The translations under genes were made by a program, and so were the position numbers. Below are positions 13,043-19,646 of a DNA stretch of 19,646 nt, in pieces. This DNA is from Lachnospiraceae bacterium OM04-12BH (GTDB lineage: Bacteria > Bacillota > Clostridia > Lachnospirales > Lachnospiraceae), in assembly GCA_003490145.1 (NCBI GenBank), contig QULQ01000024.1, forward strand, positions 1-19,646, written 5' to 3'. The notes beneath the pieces were generated by a model. The model worked only from the letters and a program-made list of their open reading frames with translations. It was not told the origin of the DNA and searched no databases. The first letter of the stretch is position 1; every line of letters begins with the position of its first letter.

Positions 13043-13071
13043 ATTATATTACACGGTTCCCGGAGTGTCAA
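13043..13071 (-). promoter_or_regulatory. perfect-consensus sigma-A promoter of rplM-rpsI
   Basis: On the minus strand TTGACA (13066-13071), 17 bp, TATAAT (13043-13048): 12 of 12 consensus bases. It starts only 31 nt after the truA stop, so the ribosomal protein genes are expressed independently of the ecf-truA genes upstream. Confidence 0.9.
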
Positions 13072-13101
13072 CAACTTTTTCCATATAAACACAGGAATTT
13101 C

Positions 13102-13866
13102 CTATGAATCAGATCTATTTTCATCCTGCCCTGTCCATTCATATTTTACCAGCGTAAGTCCACAGGCCGGTGCCGTTGGTCCTGCTGCCTGTCTGTTCCT
13201 GGCTTCCAGAATATCCTTTATATGTTCAGGCGGATAGCTGCCTCTTCCTACTTCCATCAGAGTGCCGGCAATGATCCGTACCATATTATACAAAAAGCCA
13301 GTGCCGCAGACAGAGATTACGATTTCCTTGCCCTGCCTTTTGATCGTAATGGAAAGTATCGTCCTGACTGTAGTTTCTACTACCGCTGCCACGCTGCAGA
13401 AGCTCTTGAAATCATGTTCGCCGACAAGATATGCCGCTCCTTCTCTCATCCTGTCAAGATCAAGTGGGACATAGGTAAAGTAGGTATACAGCCTTCTGAC
13501 CGGCTCTGGAAAGGTATCCTGATAGATCCGGTACTCATAGGTCTTCCGGCTGCTGCAGTGTCTAGGATGAAAATCAGGTGCCACCTCACAGGATTCCCGC
13601 ACCCGGATATCCTCAGGCAGTCTCTGGTTCACCGCATAGCAGATTTTCTCTGCCGGAATCCTTGCCTGTGTATCAAACACCGCCACATTACAGAGCGCAT
13701 GCACCCCGGAATCCGTCCGGCTCGCTCCGATTACCTGAATTTCTTCCTGCAAAAGCTCCGACAGTGCCCGGTTCAGTTCTCCCTCTATGGTTCTCCCGTT
13801 TGGCTGTACCTGCCAGCCATGATATGCAGTTCCATCATATGCAACAACTAATTTTACCCGTTTCAT
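13102..13866 (-). CDS. truA: tRNA pseudouridine(38-40) synthase TruA
   Basis: 254 residues, normal length. It opens MKRVKLVVAYDGTAYHGWQV, and the catalytic aspartate is in IGASRTDSGVHALCNVA (about residue 52). FHPRHCSSRKTYEYRIY and GTGFLYNMVRIIAGTLMEVG are the other conserved boxes. It isomerises uridines 38, 39 and 40 in the anticodon arm of many tRNAs. AGGAG lies just before the ATG. It follows ecfT by 71 nt, and ecfT-truA-rplM-rpsI is a conserved Firmicutes order. Confidence 0.96.
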   Translation of the reverse strand: MKRVKLVVAYDGTAYHGWQVQPNGRTIEGELNRALSELLQEEIQVIGASRTDSGVHALCNVAVFDTQARIPAEKICYAVNQRLPEDIRVRESCEVAPDFHPRHCSSRKTYEYRIYQDTFPEPVRRLYTYFTYVPLDLDRMREGAAYLVGEHDFKSFCSVAAVVETTVRTILSITIKRQGKEIVISVCGTGFLYNMVRIIAGTLMEVGRGSYPPEHIKDILEARNRQAAGPTAPACGLTLVKYEWTGQDENRSDS

Positions 13867-13937
13867 GGCACTCCTGTCTTCCTAACTGTCTTACTGTTCT
13901 GCAATGCAGCCTCTGTTTTACAAGATGTTCTTTCCCT

Positions 13938-14741
13938 TTAGAACAGGATCCGTCCAAGAACCACACCGGCTGCAAGATACAATACAACAGCTCCATAGGC
14001 CAGATAATCTCTCCTGTGGTAGATCAGTGGCTTCATCTTCGTCCTGTTTTCCCCGCCCCGGTAGCATCTGGCTTCCATAGCAGTCGCCAGATCGTTGGCT
14101 CTCCGGAATGCCGAAACAAAAAGGGGCACTAACAGTGGCACCATATTCTTTGCCTTTTGTATCAGATTACCACTCTCGAAATCTGCACCACGGGCAATCT
14201 GGGCTTTCATGATCTTATCTGTTTCCTCGATCAGGATCGGAATAAACCGAAGTGCGATTGACATCATCATGGCGATCTCATGCACCGGTACCCGGATGGC
14301 ATTTAATGGCTTTAACAGCTTTTCCAGACCGTCCGTAAGCTGATTGGGTGTGGTTGTCAGTGTCATCACCGATGAGCCTGTGATCAGGAATACCAGTCTG
14401 ACCGCCATTTTCCCTGCCTGGATCACACCTTCCTTCGTGATCGTCAGCTTCCAGATGGTAACAAGCGGCTCTCCCTGTGTCAGGAAAAGATTGCAGACCA
14501 CTGCCATAATAAGCAGAAATACGATCGACTTCATGCCCCTTACCATAAAGGACGGCGGCACTTTGGAAAGAGCGATAACTAACACAAGAAATACACCGGC
14601 CAGCACATATCCGACCCAGTTATCCACAACAAACAACGATATGATAAAGCATATCGTTGTCACCAGCTTTGCTCTGGGATCCAGTCTGTGTATCACGGAA
14701 TCTGTCTGATAATATTGTCCTAATGTAATATCCTTTAACAT
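13938..14741 (-). CDS. ecfT: energy-coupling factor transporter transmembrane protein EcfT
   Basis: 267 residues with five to six hydrophobic segments (for example ICFIISLFVVDNWVGYVLAG, SIVFLLIMAVVCNLFL and YGAVVLYLAAGVVLGRILF). The two coupling-helix motifs are visible: AQIARGADFESG and AMEARCYRGGENR; the second has Cys where many family members have Gly, a variant I recall as common in Clostridia. EcfT joins the two ATPases to exchangeable substrate-binding S components that import vitamins and metals. It starts 2 nt after ecfA2 ends, so translation is coupled. No S component is present in the window. Confidence 0.95.
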   Translation of the reverse strand: MLKDITLGQYYQTDSVIHRLDPRAKLVTTICFIISLFVVDNWVGYVLAGVFLVLVIALSKVPPSFMVRGMKSIVFLLIMAVVCNLFLTQGEPLVTIWKLTITKEGVIQAGKMAVRLVFLITGSSVMTLTTTPNQLTDGLEKLLKPLNAIRVPVHEIAMMMSIALRFIPILIEETDKIMKAQIARGADFESGNLIQKAKNMVPLLVPLFVSAFRRANDLATAMEARCYRGGENRTKMKPLIYHRRDYLAYGAVVLYLAAGVVLGRILF

Positions 14742-14743
14742 AA

Positions 14744-15595
14744 CTATCCCCTGTGCAGTGCGGCAAGAATGGCATCCCGCGCCTCTTCCACACCGGTAAT
14801 ATCAGTATCTACCCGAAGTCCCTTTGCTTTCAGTGCCTGCATGATGTAGGTAATCTGCGGCGCTGCAAGTCCTACTTCCTCAAGCTCCTTATAATGCCGG
14901 AATACCATCTTCGGCGCATCGTCAAACATTACACGGCTTTTATTCATCACAATGATCCTGTCCACATATCTGGCTACATCCTCCATGCTGTGGGAAACCA
15001 AAATCACTGTCATCCCTGTTTCTTCCCGAAGCTTCGCTACCTGGTCAAGGATCTCATCTCTTCCCTTCGGATCAAGCCCTGCTGTCGGCTCATCCAGGAT
15101 CAGCACCTCCGGCTTCATGGCCAGTACACCGGCTATGGCTGCCCTTCTTTTCTGCCCACCGGAAAGTTCAAAGGGTGACTGGTAAAAGCACTCATCCGGA
15201 AGCCCTACCTGCTTCAGTGCGGTATAAGCCCTCAGTTCCACCTCTTTCCGGTCAAGTCCCAGGTTCTTTGGTCCAAAACAGACATCTGTAAACACATCGG
15301 TTTCAAAAAGCTGGTGCTCCGGATACTGAAATACCAGTCCGACCTTGCTGCGCAGTGTCTTTCTGGAATATCCCTTTTCATTAATATCCTCACCATTGTA
15401 ATAAATGGCTCCCGAAGTCGGGGCAAGCAGCCCGTTCAGATGCTGTACAAGCGTGGACTTTCCGGATCCGGTATGCCCGATCAGTCCGATAAACTGCCCG
15501 TCCGGTATCACAAGATTGATATCTGTCAGCGCCTGAAAGGAAATACTTGTTCCTTCCTCATATATATGATTCACATGATCCAAAACTATCGCCAT
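14744..15595 (-). CDS. ecfA2: energy-coupling factor ATPase EcfA2
   Basis: 283 residues. Walker A is GHTGSGKST (residues 40-48); the Q-loop is in LVFQYPEHQLFE; the ABC signature is LSGGQKRR; Walker B is VLILDEPTAGLDPKGR; the switch His is in ILVSHSMED. The C-terminal extension of about 60 residues is typical of EcfA. It pairs with EcfA1 to form the ATPase heterodimer under EcfT. It follows ecfA1 by 59 nt and abuts ecfT. The YPEHQ form of the Q-loop and second place in the operon support EcfA2 rather than EcfA1. Confidence 0.95.
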   Translation of the reverse strand: MAIVLDHVNHIYEEGTSISFQALTDINLVIPDGQFIGLIGHTGSGKSTLVQHLNGLLAPTSGAIYYNGEDINEKGYSRKTLRSKVGLVFQYPEHQLFETDVFTDVCFGPKNLGLDRKEVELRAYTALKQVGLPDECFYQSPFELSGGQKRRAAIAGVLAMKPEVLILDEPTAGLDPKGRDEILDQVAKLREETGMTVILVSHSMEDVARYVDRIIVMNKSRVMFDDAPKMVFRHYKELEEVGLAAPQITYIMQALKAKGLRVDTDITGVEEARDAILAALHRG

Positions 15596-15654
15596 GCTGT
15601 TCCTCTTTCTTCTATAATAAATCCACTATCTATACGCTGTGTAGACTTCACTCT

Positions 15655-16500
15655 TTATAAATGGAGTGCTTCGATCAGTTCTTCTTTTGTAAGAATCCCC
15701 TCCGGGATATCAAGCCCCTTTTCCCTGAGCTCATGTGCCAGCATAGTCACCTGTGGCACATCCAGCCGCAGCTCCTTCAGCTTTTCTACCTGGCTGAAGA
15801 TCTCCCTTGGTGTTCCCTGCAGGGCAACTTTTCCCTGATCCATAACAAATACTTTATCCGCATGAATAATTTCTTCCATATAATGAGTGATCAGAATGAT
15901 TGTGATCCCTTCCACATCATTCAGTGCCCGTACTGCCCGGATCACTTCTTTTCTTCCAAGGGGATCCAGCATGGCTGTCGGCTCATCCAGTACGATGCAC
16001 TTTGGATGCATGGCGATCACACCAGCAATGGAAACCCGCTGCTTCTGCCCTCCTGAAAGCTTGCCGGGTGCATATTTCCGGAACTCATACATTCCAACTG
16101 CTTTAAGGCTCTCTTCCACACGCTGCCAGATCTCTTCTGTCGGCACACCGAGATTCTCCGGGCCAAAGCCCACATCTTCCTCCACAATCTGTCCAATGAT
16201 CTGATTGTCCGGATTCTGAAACACCATCCCGGCCTCTCTTCTCACATCCCACAGCTTCTCATCATCCCGGGTATCCATGCCGTCTACAAAGACAGTTCCC
16301 TCTGTAGGGTAAAGAATGGCATTAAAATGCTTGGCCAGTGTGGACTTTCCTGATCCATTATGACCAAGGATTGCTATAAACTCTCCCTGTTTCACAGAAA
16401 GAGAAACGTTGTCCACAGCGGTTATAATTCCCTCAACATTTCCCTCTTCATCTCTTCTGATATAGTCAAACACCAGATCCCTGGTTTCTATAATTGCCAT
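15655..16500 (-). CDS. ecfA1: energy-coupling factor ATPase EcfA1
   Basis: 281 residues. Walker A is GHNGSGKST (46-54), the Q-loop [10 protein letters not shown], the signature LSGGQKQR, Walker [18 protein letters not shown] and the switch His ILITHYMEE. The N-terminal insertion [15 protein letters not shown] between the first strands is usual in EcfA1. GAGGTGA lies 4-5 nt before the ATG. It is the first gene of ecfA1-ecfA2-ecfT-truA and has its own promoter facing the divergent M15 peptidase. Confidence 0.95.
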   Translation of the reverse strand: MAIIETRDLVFDYIRRDEEGNVEGIITAVDNVSLSVKQGEFIAILGHNGSGKSTLAKHFNAILYPTEGTVFVDGMDTRDDEKLWDVRREAGMVFQNPDNQIIGQIVEEDVGFGPENLGVPTEEIWQRVEESLKAVGMYEFRKYAPGKLSGGQKQRVSIAGVIAMHPKCIVLDEPTAMLDPLGRKEVIRAVRALNDVEGITIILITHYMEEIIHADKVFVMDQGKVALQGTPREIFSQVEKLKELRLDVPQVTMLAHELREKGLDIPEGILTKEELIEALHL

Positions 16501-16548
16501 TTGTTCACCTCATATGCCAATCCGGTTTACAATTCACGTCTGTTCCCT

Positions 16549-16577
16549 ATTTTACTAGATATCAGTTCTGTTTGCAA
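16549..16577 (-). promoter_or_regulatory. promoter of the ecfA1-ecfA2-ecfT-truA operon
   Basis: On the minus strand TTGCAA (16572-16577), 17 bp, TAAAAT (16549-16554), about 50 nt before the ecfA1 start. The 169-bp divergent region shows no other clear element. Confidence 0.6.
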
Positions 16578-16669
16578 TAGAAGGAATTTCGAGGTATCAT
16601 CAGAATATCGGCAGTAAAACTGACTGTTTCCTGCCGTCCATTCATGATTCTTTAAAGGAGTATCCGCTT

Positions 16670-17608
16670 ATGAAAAAGCTTCCCATAAAGTACCTTGTGA
16701 TCCTCGCCATCCTGATCCTTACCTGTTCTGTAATTTCACACAAGCTGTCCGGAAAGGAAACCCTCCAGGATTATGCGGAAAAGAACCCGGAGGTGGCATA
16801 TGCCACAAAAGAGCCCAGTGTTTCCCCTGATGCCGGTTCCCCGGCTTCTCCCAGTCCTTCCCCGGCTTCTCCGAGTCCTTCTCCGGCTTCCACCTCATCT
16901 GTTCCTTTTCCGCTTGCAGAGAAAACAATGGACAGTATTGAATACGAAACCGGCTTCTTTTACCAGCCTCTGACTTATCCTGTCATCCACCGTATTACCG
17001 GTATCTCCTATCCTATGTCAGAAACAGATGCAGCGCTGCTTTCTTTAGAGGTGCCTCCTAATATCTTATCTGATGAGGAAATGGCATCCCTTGCTGTATC
17101 CTATGAAGATCTTCGTTATATGAATATTCTGTACTATGATTTCAATGGTGATGTACAGACCGGTGAGCTGATCTGCAATAAAGCGATTGCGGATGATCTG
17201 ATCGAGATTTTTTATGAGCTGTATAAAAATGAATATCAGATAGAAAGTGTCCGCCTGATAGATGATTATAACGGCGACGATACAGCTTCCATGAAAGCAA
17301 ACAATACCTCCTGCTTTAATTACAGACCGGTAGACGGGACCTCCTCTTTAAGCAAGCATGCCCTTGGCTGTGCCATTGACATCAATCCCTTCTACAATCC
17401 TTATGTCGTCTTTAACAAAGGAAAAGCCGGAGAAACTTACATTTCCCCAGCCGGTAGTGAAATCTATGCTGACCGCTCGAAAGTCTTTGCCTATAAGATC
17501 GATGAAAACGATCTCTGCTATAAGCTTTTTAAGGAACACGGCTTCACCTGGGGTGGTAACTGGAATTCCTGCAAAGATTATCAGCATTTTCAGAAGGTGC
17601 CGCAGTAA
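16670..17608 (+). CDS. secreted/membrane-anchored M15 peptidase (D-Ala-D-Ala carboxypeptidase or L-Ala-D-Glu endopeptidase type)
   Basis: 312 residues. Residues 7-24 form an N-terminal membrane anchor or uncleaved signal (YLVILAILILTCSVI). A low-complexity Pro/Ser linker follows (57-75) and then the extracellular domain. The M15_4 zinc site is visible: SKHALGCAIDINPFYNP gives His230 and Asp237, and KDYQHFQ gives His306, with FTWGGNW before it. Catalytic residues are complete, so it should be an active peptidoglycan peptidase outside the membrane. AAAGGAG lies 9 nt before the ATG. It is divergent from ecfA1 and convergent with the DUF6796-like gene. Exact bond specificity cannot be told. Confidence 0.88.
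   Translation: MKKLPIKYLVILAILILTCSVISHKLSGKETLQDYAEKNPEVAYATKEPSVSPDAGSPASPSPSPASPSPSPASTSSVPFPLAEKTMDSIEYETGFFYQPLTYPVIHRITGISYPMSETDAALLSLEVPPNILSDEEMASLAVSYEDLRYMNILYYDFNGDVQTGELICNKAIADDLIEIFYELYKNEYQIESVRLIDDYNGDDTASMKANNTSCFNYRPVDGTSSLSKHALGCAIDINPFYNPYVVFNKGKAGETYISPAGSEIYADRSKVFAYKIDENDLCYKLFKEHGFTWGGNWNSCKDYQHFQKVPQ
16841..16891 (+). repeat. 21-bp tandem repeat coding a Pro-Ser linker
   Basis: Two full copies of PASPSPS (residues 58-71) and a partial third are coded by near-identical 21-bp units (CCGGCTTCTCC...). It is a wall-spanning linker prone to copy-number change by slippage. Confidence 0.75.
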
Positions 17609-17618
17609 GCGGTACCTT
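17594..17618. terminator. short hairpin between convergent genes
   Basis: AAGGTGCCGC (17594-17603) and GCGGTACCTT (17609-17618) pair at 9 of 10 positions around the M15 stop codon. The loop is only 5 nt and the U-run is weak, so it is a possible terminator for both convergent genes. Confidence 0.4.
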
Positions 17619-18336
17619 ATTCTGCCTGCGCCTTTTTCATCATAAAAAGCAGTCCCGCAAACATCCATATATTTCCTACTGAAATCCATGCACAGTCAAT
17701 CGCATTGACAAAAGCATGATTGCCAAAGATATTGAACAGCTTTGCGATCAGCATACCTACCGGAAGTGAAAATACAAAACACCACTTCGGATATGGTGTT
17801 TTTCCCTTCAGAAAGGCTGAAATCTGTGTTCCCTCCAGGATCAGGAAAAAGATCCAGAACAGAATCAGCGACGGCACGATAAAATAATCAGCAAACTGTT
17901 CTACCGTTTCCAGTACATTCTCTGCCCCTGCCTCTGTCTGGCTTCGGTACAGAAACAGCATCATACAGATCGGCACATGAAATCCACATGGTCCAAACAC
18001 AATATACCCGATAATTCCCGTTCTGAAGTTATGTGCTTGCTTCTGTGACCTTTCTGCCATAAGACGATAAATTCCAAAGTAAGACAGGCCTTCCAGAAAT
18101 ATACCGAACATTCCAAGCAGTGCCGCTGCAAATAATGTGCTGTTCTCTGCGTGCCTGTAGGCAGAAAACATCCTTACCAGCCCCTTCTTCGTTTCATCCT
18201 GGATTCCCCATCCGATCATCATATCTCCGATCAGTGTAAGAATTGCTGCAAACAGCCCTATGGAAAGCAGCTTTCTAATTCTTGGCCAGTCAAGCTGGCT
18301 GTCTATTCCAATTGGATTAAATTCATTCTGGTTCAT
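17617..18336 (-). CDS. DUF6796-like multi-pass membrane protein
   Basis: 239 residues with six to seven hydrophobic segments: LLSIGLFAAILTLIGDMMIG, FAAALLGMFGIFLEGLSYFG, IGYIVFGPCGFHVPICMMLF, YFIVPSLILFWIFFLILEG, CFVFSLPVGMLIAKLF and VGNIWMFAGLLFMM. The GDMMIGW motif in the first segment and GFHVP in the third recall the DUF6796 family of Clostridia. No catalytic residues or transporter motifs are recognised. AAAGGAG lies 10 nt before the ATG. It is probably monocistronic. Positions 18337-18500 upstream are AT-rich and hold no gene. Confidence 0.65.
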   Translation of the reverse strand: MNQNEFNPIGIDSQLDWPRIRKLLSIGLFAAILTLIGDMMIGWGIQDETKKGLVRMFSAYRHAENSTLFAAALLGMFGIFLEGLSYFGIYRLMAERSQKQAHNFRTGIIGYIVFGPCGFHVPICMMLFLYRSQTEAGAENVLETVEQFADYFIVPSLILFWIFFLILEGTQISAFLKGKTPYPKWCFVFSLPVGMLIAKLFNIFGNHAFVNAIDCAWISVGNIWMFAGLLFMMKKAQAE

Positions 18337-18500
18337 ACGATTGCAGCTCCTTTACAATTATTTCTTTTGTTTGTGATTAGTTGCATCTAACTCCATATTC
18401 ATTTTATTACTTCCTTCTTTTCCAGTAAAGTGATTTTTCTCCTATGCCCGCTTATCTGTATATATGTTTTGTATTTTATTTGTTTTTTCTTCTAATTTTG

Positions 18501-18529
18501 TTTACTCTGTCTTAGTTTTGGTATATGAT
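18501..18529 (+). promoter_or_regulatory. promoter of the toxin mRNA (candidate type I TA)
   Basis: TTTACT (18501-18506), exactly 17 bp, TATGAT (18524-18529). The start point would be at about 18536-18538, immediately before the GAGCGTTATC hairpin element. Confidence 0.6.
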
Positions 18530-18537
18530 ACAAATAT

Positions 18538-18577
18538 GAGCGTTATCTCAAACGGGTAGCGGTTCGCCTTTCGCCAG
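18538..18577 (+). repeat. left 5' hairpin element, inverted relative to 18818-18847
   Basis: GAG-CGTTATC-N7-GGTAGCG-GTTCGCC forms a 7-bp hairpin at the inferred mRNA 5' end. The same motif, GAGCGTTACC...CAACGGTTCGCCAG, is present on the opposite strand at 18818-18847, at the inferred 5' end of the antisense RNA. The two transcripts would thus begin with near-identical hairpins. Confidence 0.6.
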
Positions 18578-18623
18578 AATGTTTTACATTTTGAGAACTT
18601 CCAGTATCTGGGAGGTGATACAA

Positions 18624-18650
18624 ATGGAAAATAGGATGAAAGGTACATAA
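18624..18650 (+). CDS. 8-codon leader peptide upstream of the toxin
   Basis: GGAGGTGAT (18611-18619), a near-perfect Shine-Dalgarno, precedes ATG GAA AAT AGG ATG AAA GGT ACA TAA by 4 nt. The stop is 4 nt before the toxin ATG. The strongest ribosome site in the locus thus serves the leader, so toxin translation is probably coupled to it. Confidence 0.4.
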   Translation: MENRMKGT

Positions 18651-18654
18651 TTTG

Positions 18655-18789
18655 ATGATTGAAATGCTTCTGAGTGTCATTGGTATTGTGGTAACAGTTA
18701 TCAGTATAATTGTGACTCTGATCAGCATCATTCAGACCTGCAGAAAAGATAACCATCAAAAAAGCAACCGCCCTCGCCCAGGGAAATAG
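18655..18789 (+). CDS. small hydrophobic peptide, candidate type I toxin
   Basis: 44 residues: MIEMLLSVIGIVVTVISIIV, then TLISIIQTCRKDNHQKSNRP and a short basic tail. There is a single transmembrane helix of about 22 residues and a charged, basic C-terminus, the layout of TxpA/BsrG/Fst and holin-like toxins. The ATG has only a weak AAAGG of its own, 11 nt upstream; TTG at 18652 is an alternative. The last codons and the stop lie inside the terminator stem. It would insert in the membrane and depolarise it if overproduced. The family is not firmly recognised; the case rests on gene architecture. Confidence 0.6.
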   Translation: MIEMLLSVIGIVVTVISIIVTLISIIQTCRKDNHQKSNRPRPGK

Positions 18790-18854
18790 GTTGCTTTTTT
18801 AATAAGTAACTCATAAACTGGCGAACCGTTGCTTTACGGTAACGCTCTTTTTAT
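18757..18854 (-). ncRNA. candidate antisense RNA (antitoxin), convergent with the toxin mRNA
   Basis: Starting about 7 nt past the -10 box at 18861-18866 and ending in the U-run of the shared terminator, the minus strand gives an RNA of about 95-100 nt. It overlaps the 3' end of the toxin mRNA by about 45 nt and begins near the hairpin element at 18818-18847. This matches the TxpA/RatA type of layout. It is inferred from promoter and terminator positions. Confidence 0.45.
18758..18800. terminator. bidirectional terminator shared by toxin mRNA and antisense RNA
   Basis: AAAAAAGCAACC (18758-18769) and GGTTGCTTTTTT (18789-18800) pair over 12 bp. The loop contains a nested CCCT-CGCCC-AGGG. U-runs occur in both directions. 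Confidence 0.85.
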
Positions 18855-18860
18855 GTTTTT

Positions 18861-18889
18861 AGATTAACACTTATGGAAGGACTCGTCAA
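18861..18889 (-). promoter_or_regulatory. promoter of the antisense RNA
   Basis: On the minus strand TTGACG (18884-18889), exactly 17 bp, TAATCT (18861-18866). The -35 is strong (5/6) and the -10 weaker (3/6, keeping the key T, A and final T). Confidence 0.5.
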
Positions 18890-18943
18890 CGTTGATTTCC
18901 GATAATTATTTAATTATTTAATCCGATCATTCTTTTCTCATAT

Positions 18944-19133
18944 CTACAAAAGAAAGTCCACTTTCTTCTGTATGTTCTTTATACTTTTATATCCCATCTT
19001 TTCATACAACCTGATATTGATCTGGCTCGAAAAATCCCTTGCGTTTTCTTCTTCCGCTTCCTGCAATGCCGGTACATCACGACTCCCGATCATTTCTGCT
19101 TCACTTTCAAATGCCAGAAGCTGCAGCCTGTAT
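18944..19133 (-). pseudogene. GNAT acetyltransferase gene, internally deleted and split by a group II intron
   Basis: Directly downstream of the intron 3' end the frame reads YRLQLLAFESEAEMIGSRDV and PALQEAEEENARDF, then SSQINIRLYEKMGYKSIKN to a TAG at 18944. The first part matches the N-terminal helix region of GNAT proteins (LQ-x-LAF-x-SEAE). The last part matches their C-terminal N-x-x-LYEK-x-GY motif. In an intact enzyme about 80-90 residues with the acetyl-CoA loop (R/Q-x-x-G-x-G/A) lie between; here they are missing. A codon is split by the intron. The first exon would be off the right edge. Confidence 0.6.
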
Positions 19134-19646
19134 GTCGAGTAGACTTACACCTCACAATGTAAGCCCCTCACAGAACCATACGTGCGGCTTTCCCGCATAC
19201 GGCTCTTCATAATAATATTTACAGTCTCAAAACAAGCTGACATAAATCTTTGGCATTGCCAATGGATAATATTTCAGCATTTCAATGAATCCTTCTCTTG
19301 TATAACTCTTTCTGTCACTTCGTCTATTCAGCACCTTAAACAGAAGTTCTCTCACTTGTTGTTTGTAGTTTGAAATCATTCTGCCATTAAAACTAATCCC
19401 ATAGTACCTATAGTGTCCTGTCAGCTTCAGATTAAGCATTCCCATTAGTTTCTTTAGTGGTTGGTCTCTGTTTGCGTATAACCACACTTTTATGTCTCGG
19501 ATTTTCTGTCTGAATTTCTTAGAGCTTGTCTTTGGCATTATATATGGCATGCCTTTGCGTGAACGCCCACAATAGAATGTGAATCCCAGAAAATCAAATG
19601 TTTGTAATCTGATACACTCACCGCTCTTTTTCTTTGCCCTTGCAAT
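19134..19646 (-). mobile_element. group II intron, 3' portion with reverse transcriptase
   Basis: Minus strand. The maturase stop at 19227 is followed after 21 nt by domain V at 19173-19205: GAGCCGTAT pairs with GTATGGTTC, with an AC bulge, GCGG/CCGC and a GAAA-type loop. Domain VI follows (CTTACA/TGTAAG arms), and the intron ends CTACTCGAC at 19134, a normal AY end. The exon resumes in a GNAT-like gene. Domains I-IV and most of the reverse transcriptase lie beyond the right edge. The nearly uninterrupted maturase frame and folded domain V suggest an intact, possibly active copy. Confidence 0.88.
19227..19646 (-). CDS. ltrA: group II intron reverse transcriptase/maturase (C-terminal part, partial)
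   Basis: The frame is open from the window edge (about 140 residues seen). FDFLGFTFYCGRSRKG is the end of the reverse-transcriptase thumb region. LNLKLTGHYRYYGISFNGR is the GIIM maturase (domain X) signature, followed by a basic DNA-binding-like tail with LFKVLNRRSDRKSYTREGF. The protein ends about 35 residues later without an HNH endonuclease, so insertion would rely on retrotargeting without second-strand cleavage. It promotes splicing and reverse splicing of its host intron. The YADD active site lies off the right edge, so activity cannot be judged. Confidence 0.9.
   Translation of the reverse strand: MARAKKKSGECIRLQTFDFLGFTFYCGRSRKGMPYIMPKTSSKKFRQKIRDIKVWLYANRDQPLKKLMGMLNLKLTGHYRYYGISFNGRMISNYKQQVRELLFKVLNRRSDRKSYTREGFIEMLKYYPLAMPKIYVSLF

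Noticed and set aside
13222..14132. long plus-strand frames opposite truA and ecfT
   Set aside because: They are antisense to conserved housekeeping genes and lack start signals.
1..19646. CRISPR array, tRNA or rRNA gene
   Set aside because: No regularly spaced repeat with unique spacers and no tRNA cloverleaf or rRNA stretch was seen on either strand.

Overview
The window reads as a chromosomal segment of a Clostridia-type Firmicute, most likely Lachnospiraceae. The main support is the gene order ecfA1-ecfA2-ecfT-truA-rplM-rpsI on the minus strand, sigma-A type promoters with 17-bp spacers, strong AGGAGG ribosome sites, and accessory genes (DUF5301 lipoprotein, TnpV, Maff2, Tn1549-like transfer genes) typical of that group. 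No tool was run; all family names come from reading the translations.

Right-hand core (about 11.9-18.3 kb): the energy-coupling module EcfA1/EcfA2/EcfT of ECF vitamin transporters, the tRNA pseudouridine synthase TruA, and ribosomal proteins L13 and S9. L13-S9 have their own perfect-consensus promoter and a leader RNA. Divergent from ecfA1 is an M15-type cell-wall peptidase, followed by a convergent six-helix-type membrane protein.

Left and middle (1-11.9 kb): an accessory island. Minus-strand pieces of a conjugative element of the Tn1549/CTn kind lie at both ends. On the right are parA, a truncated parB and two small genes. On the left are a small zinc-ribbon protein, a RepA-like protein, a DUF3847 protein, an oriT-like nick region and the first codons of a mobilization gene cut by a group II intron. 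Between them sit about 8 kb of cargo and debris: an XRE-TnpV-DUF1835 operon with its own operator and leader hairpin, a maff2 3' exon still joined to a group II intron domain V, fragments of dinD and of a YhcG/DUF1016 nuclease, a lipoprotein, a cytoplasmic GH5 glycosidase with a divergent AraC regulator, and two XRE-membrane fusion regulators. One end of the island is the rpsI terminator, which carries an attachment-site-like 49-bp repeat also found at 4.7 kb.

Far right (18.4-19.65 kb): a compact candidate type I toxin-antitoxin locus. It has a 44-residue hydrophobic peptide, convergent promoters, a shared bidirectional terminator and inverted 5' hairpin elements. Beyond it is a second group II intron with its reverse transcriptase/maturase, inserted in an internally deleted GNAT acetyltransferase gene. 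Almost all the interest is in the mosaic and its fossils, and in the toxin-antitoxin locus and the XRE-TnpV-DUF1835 operon as functional units.
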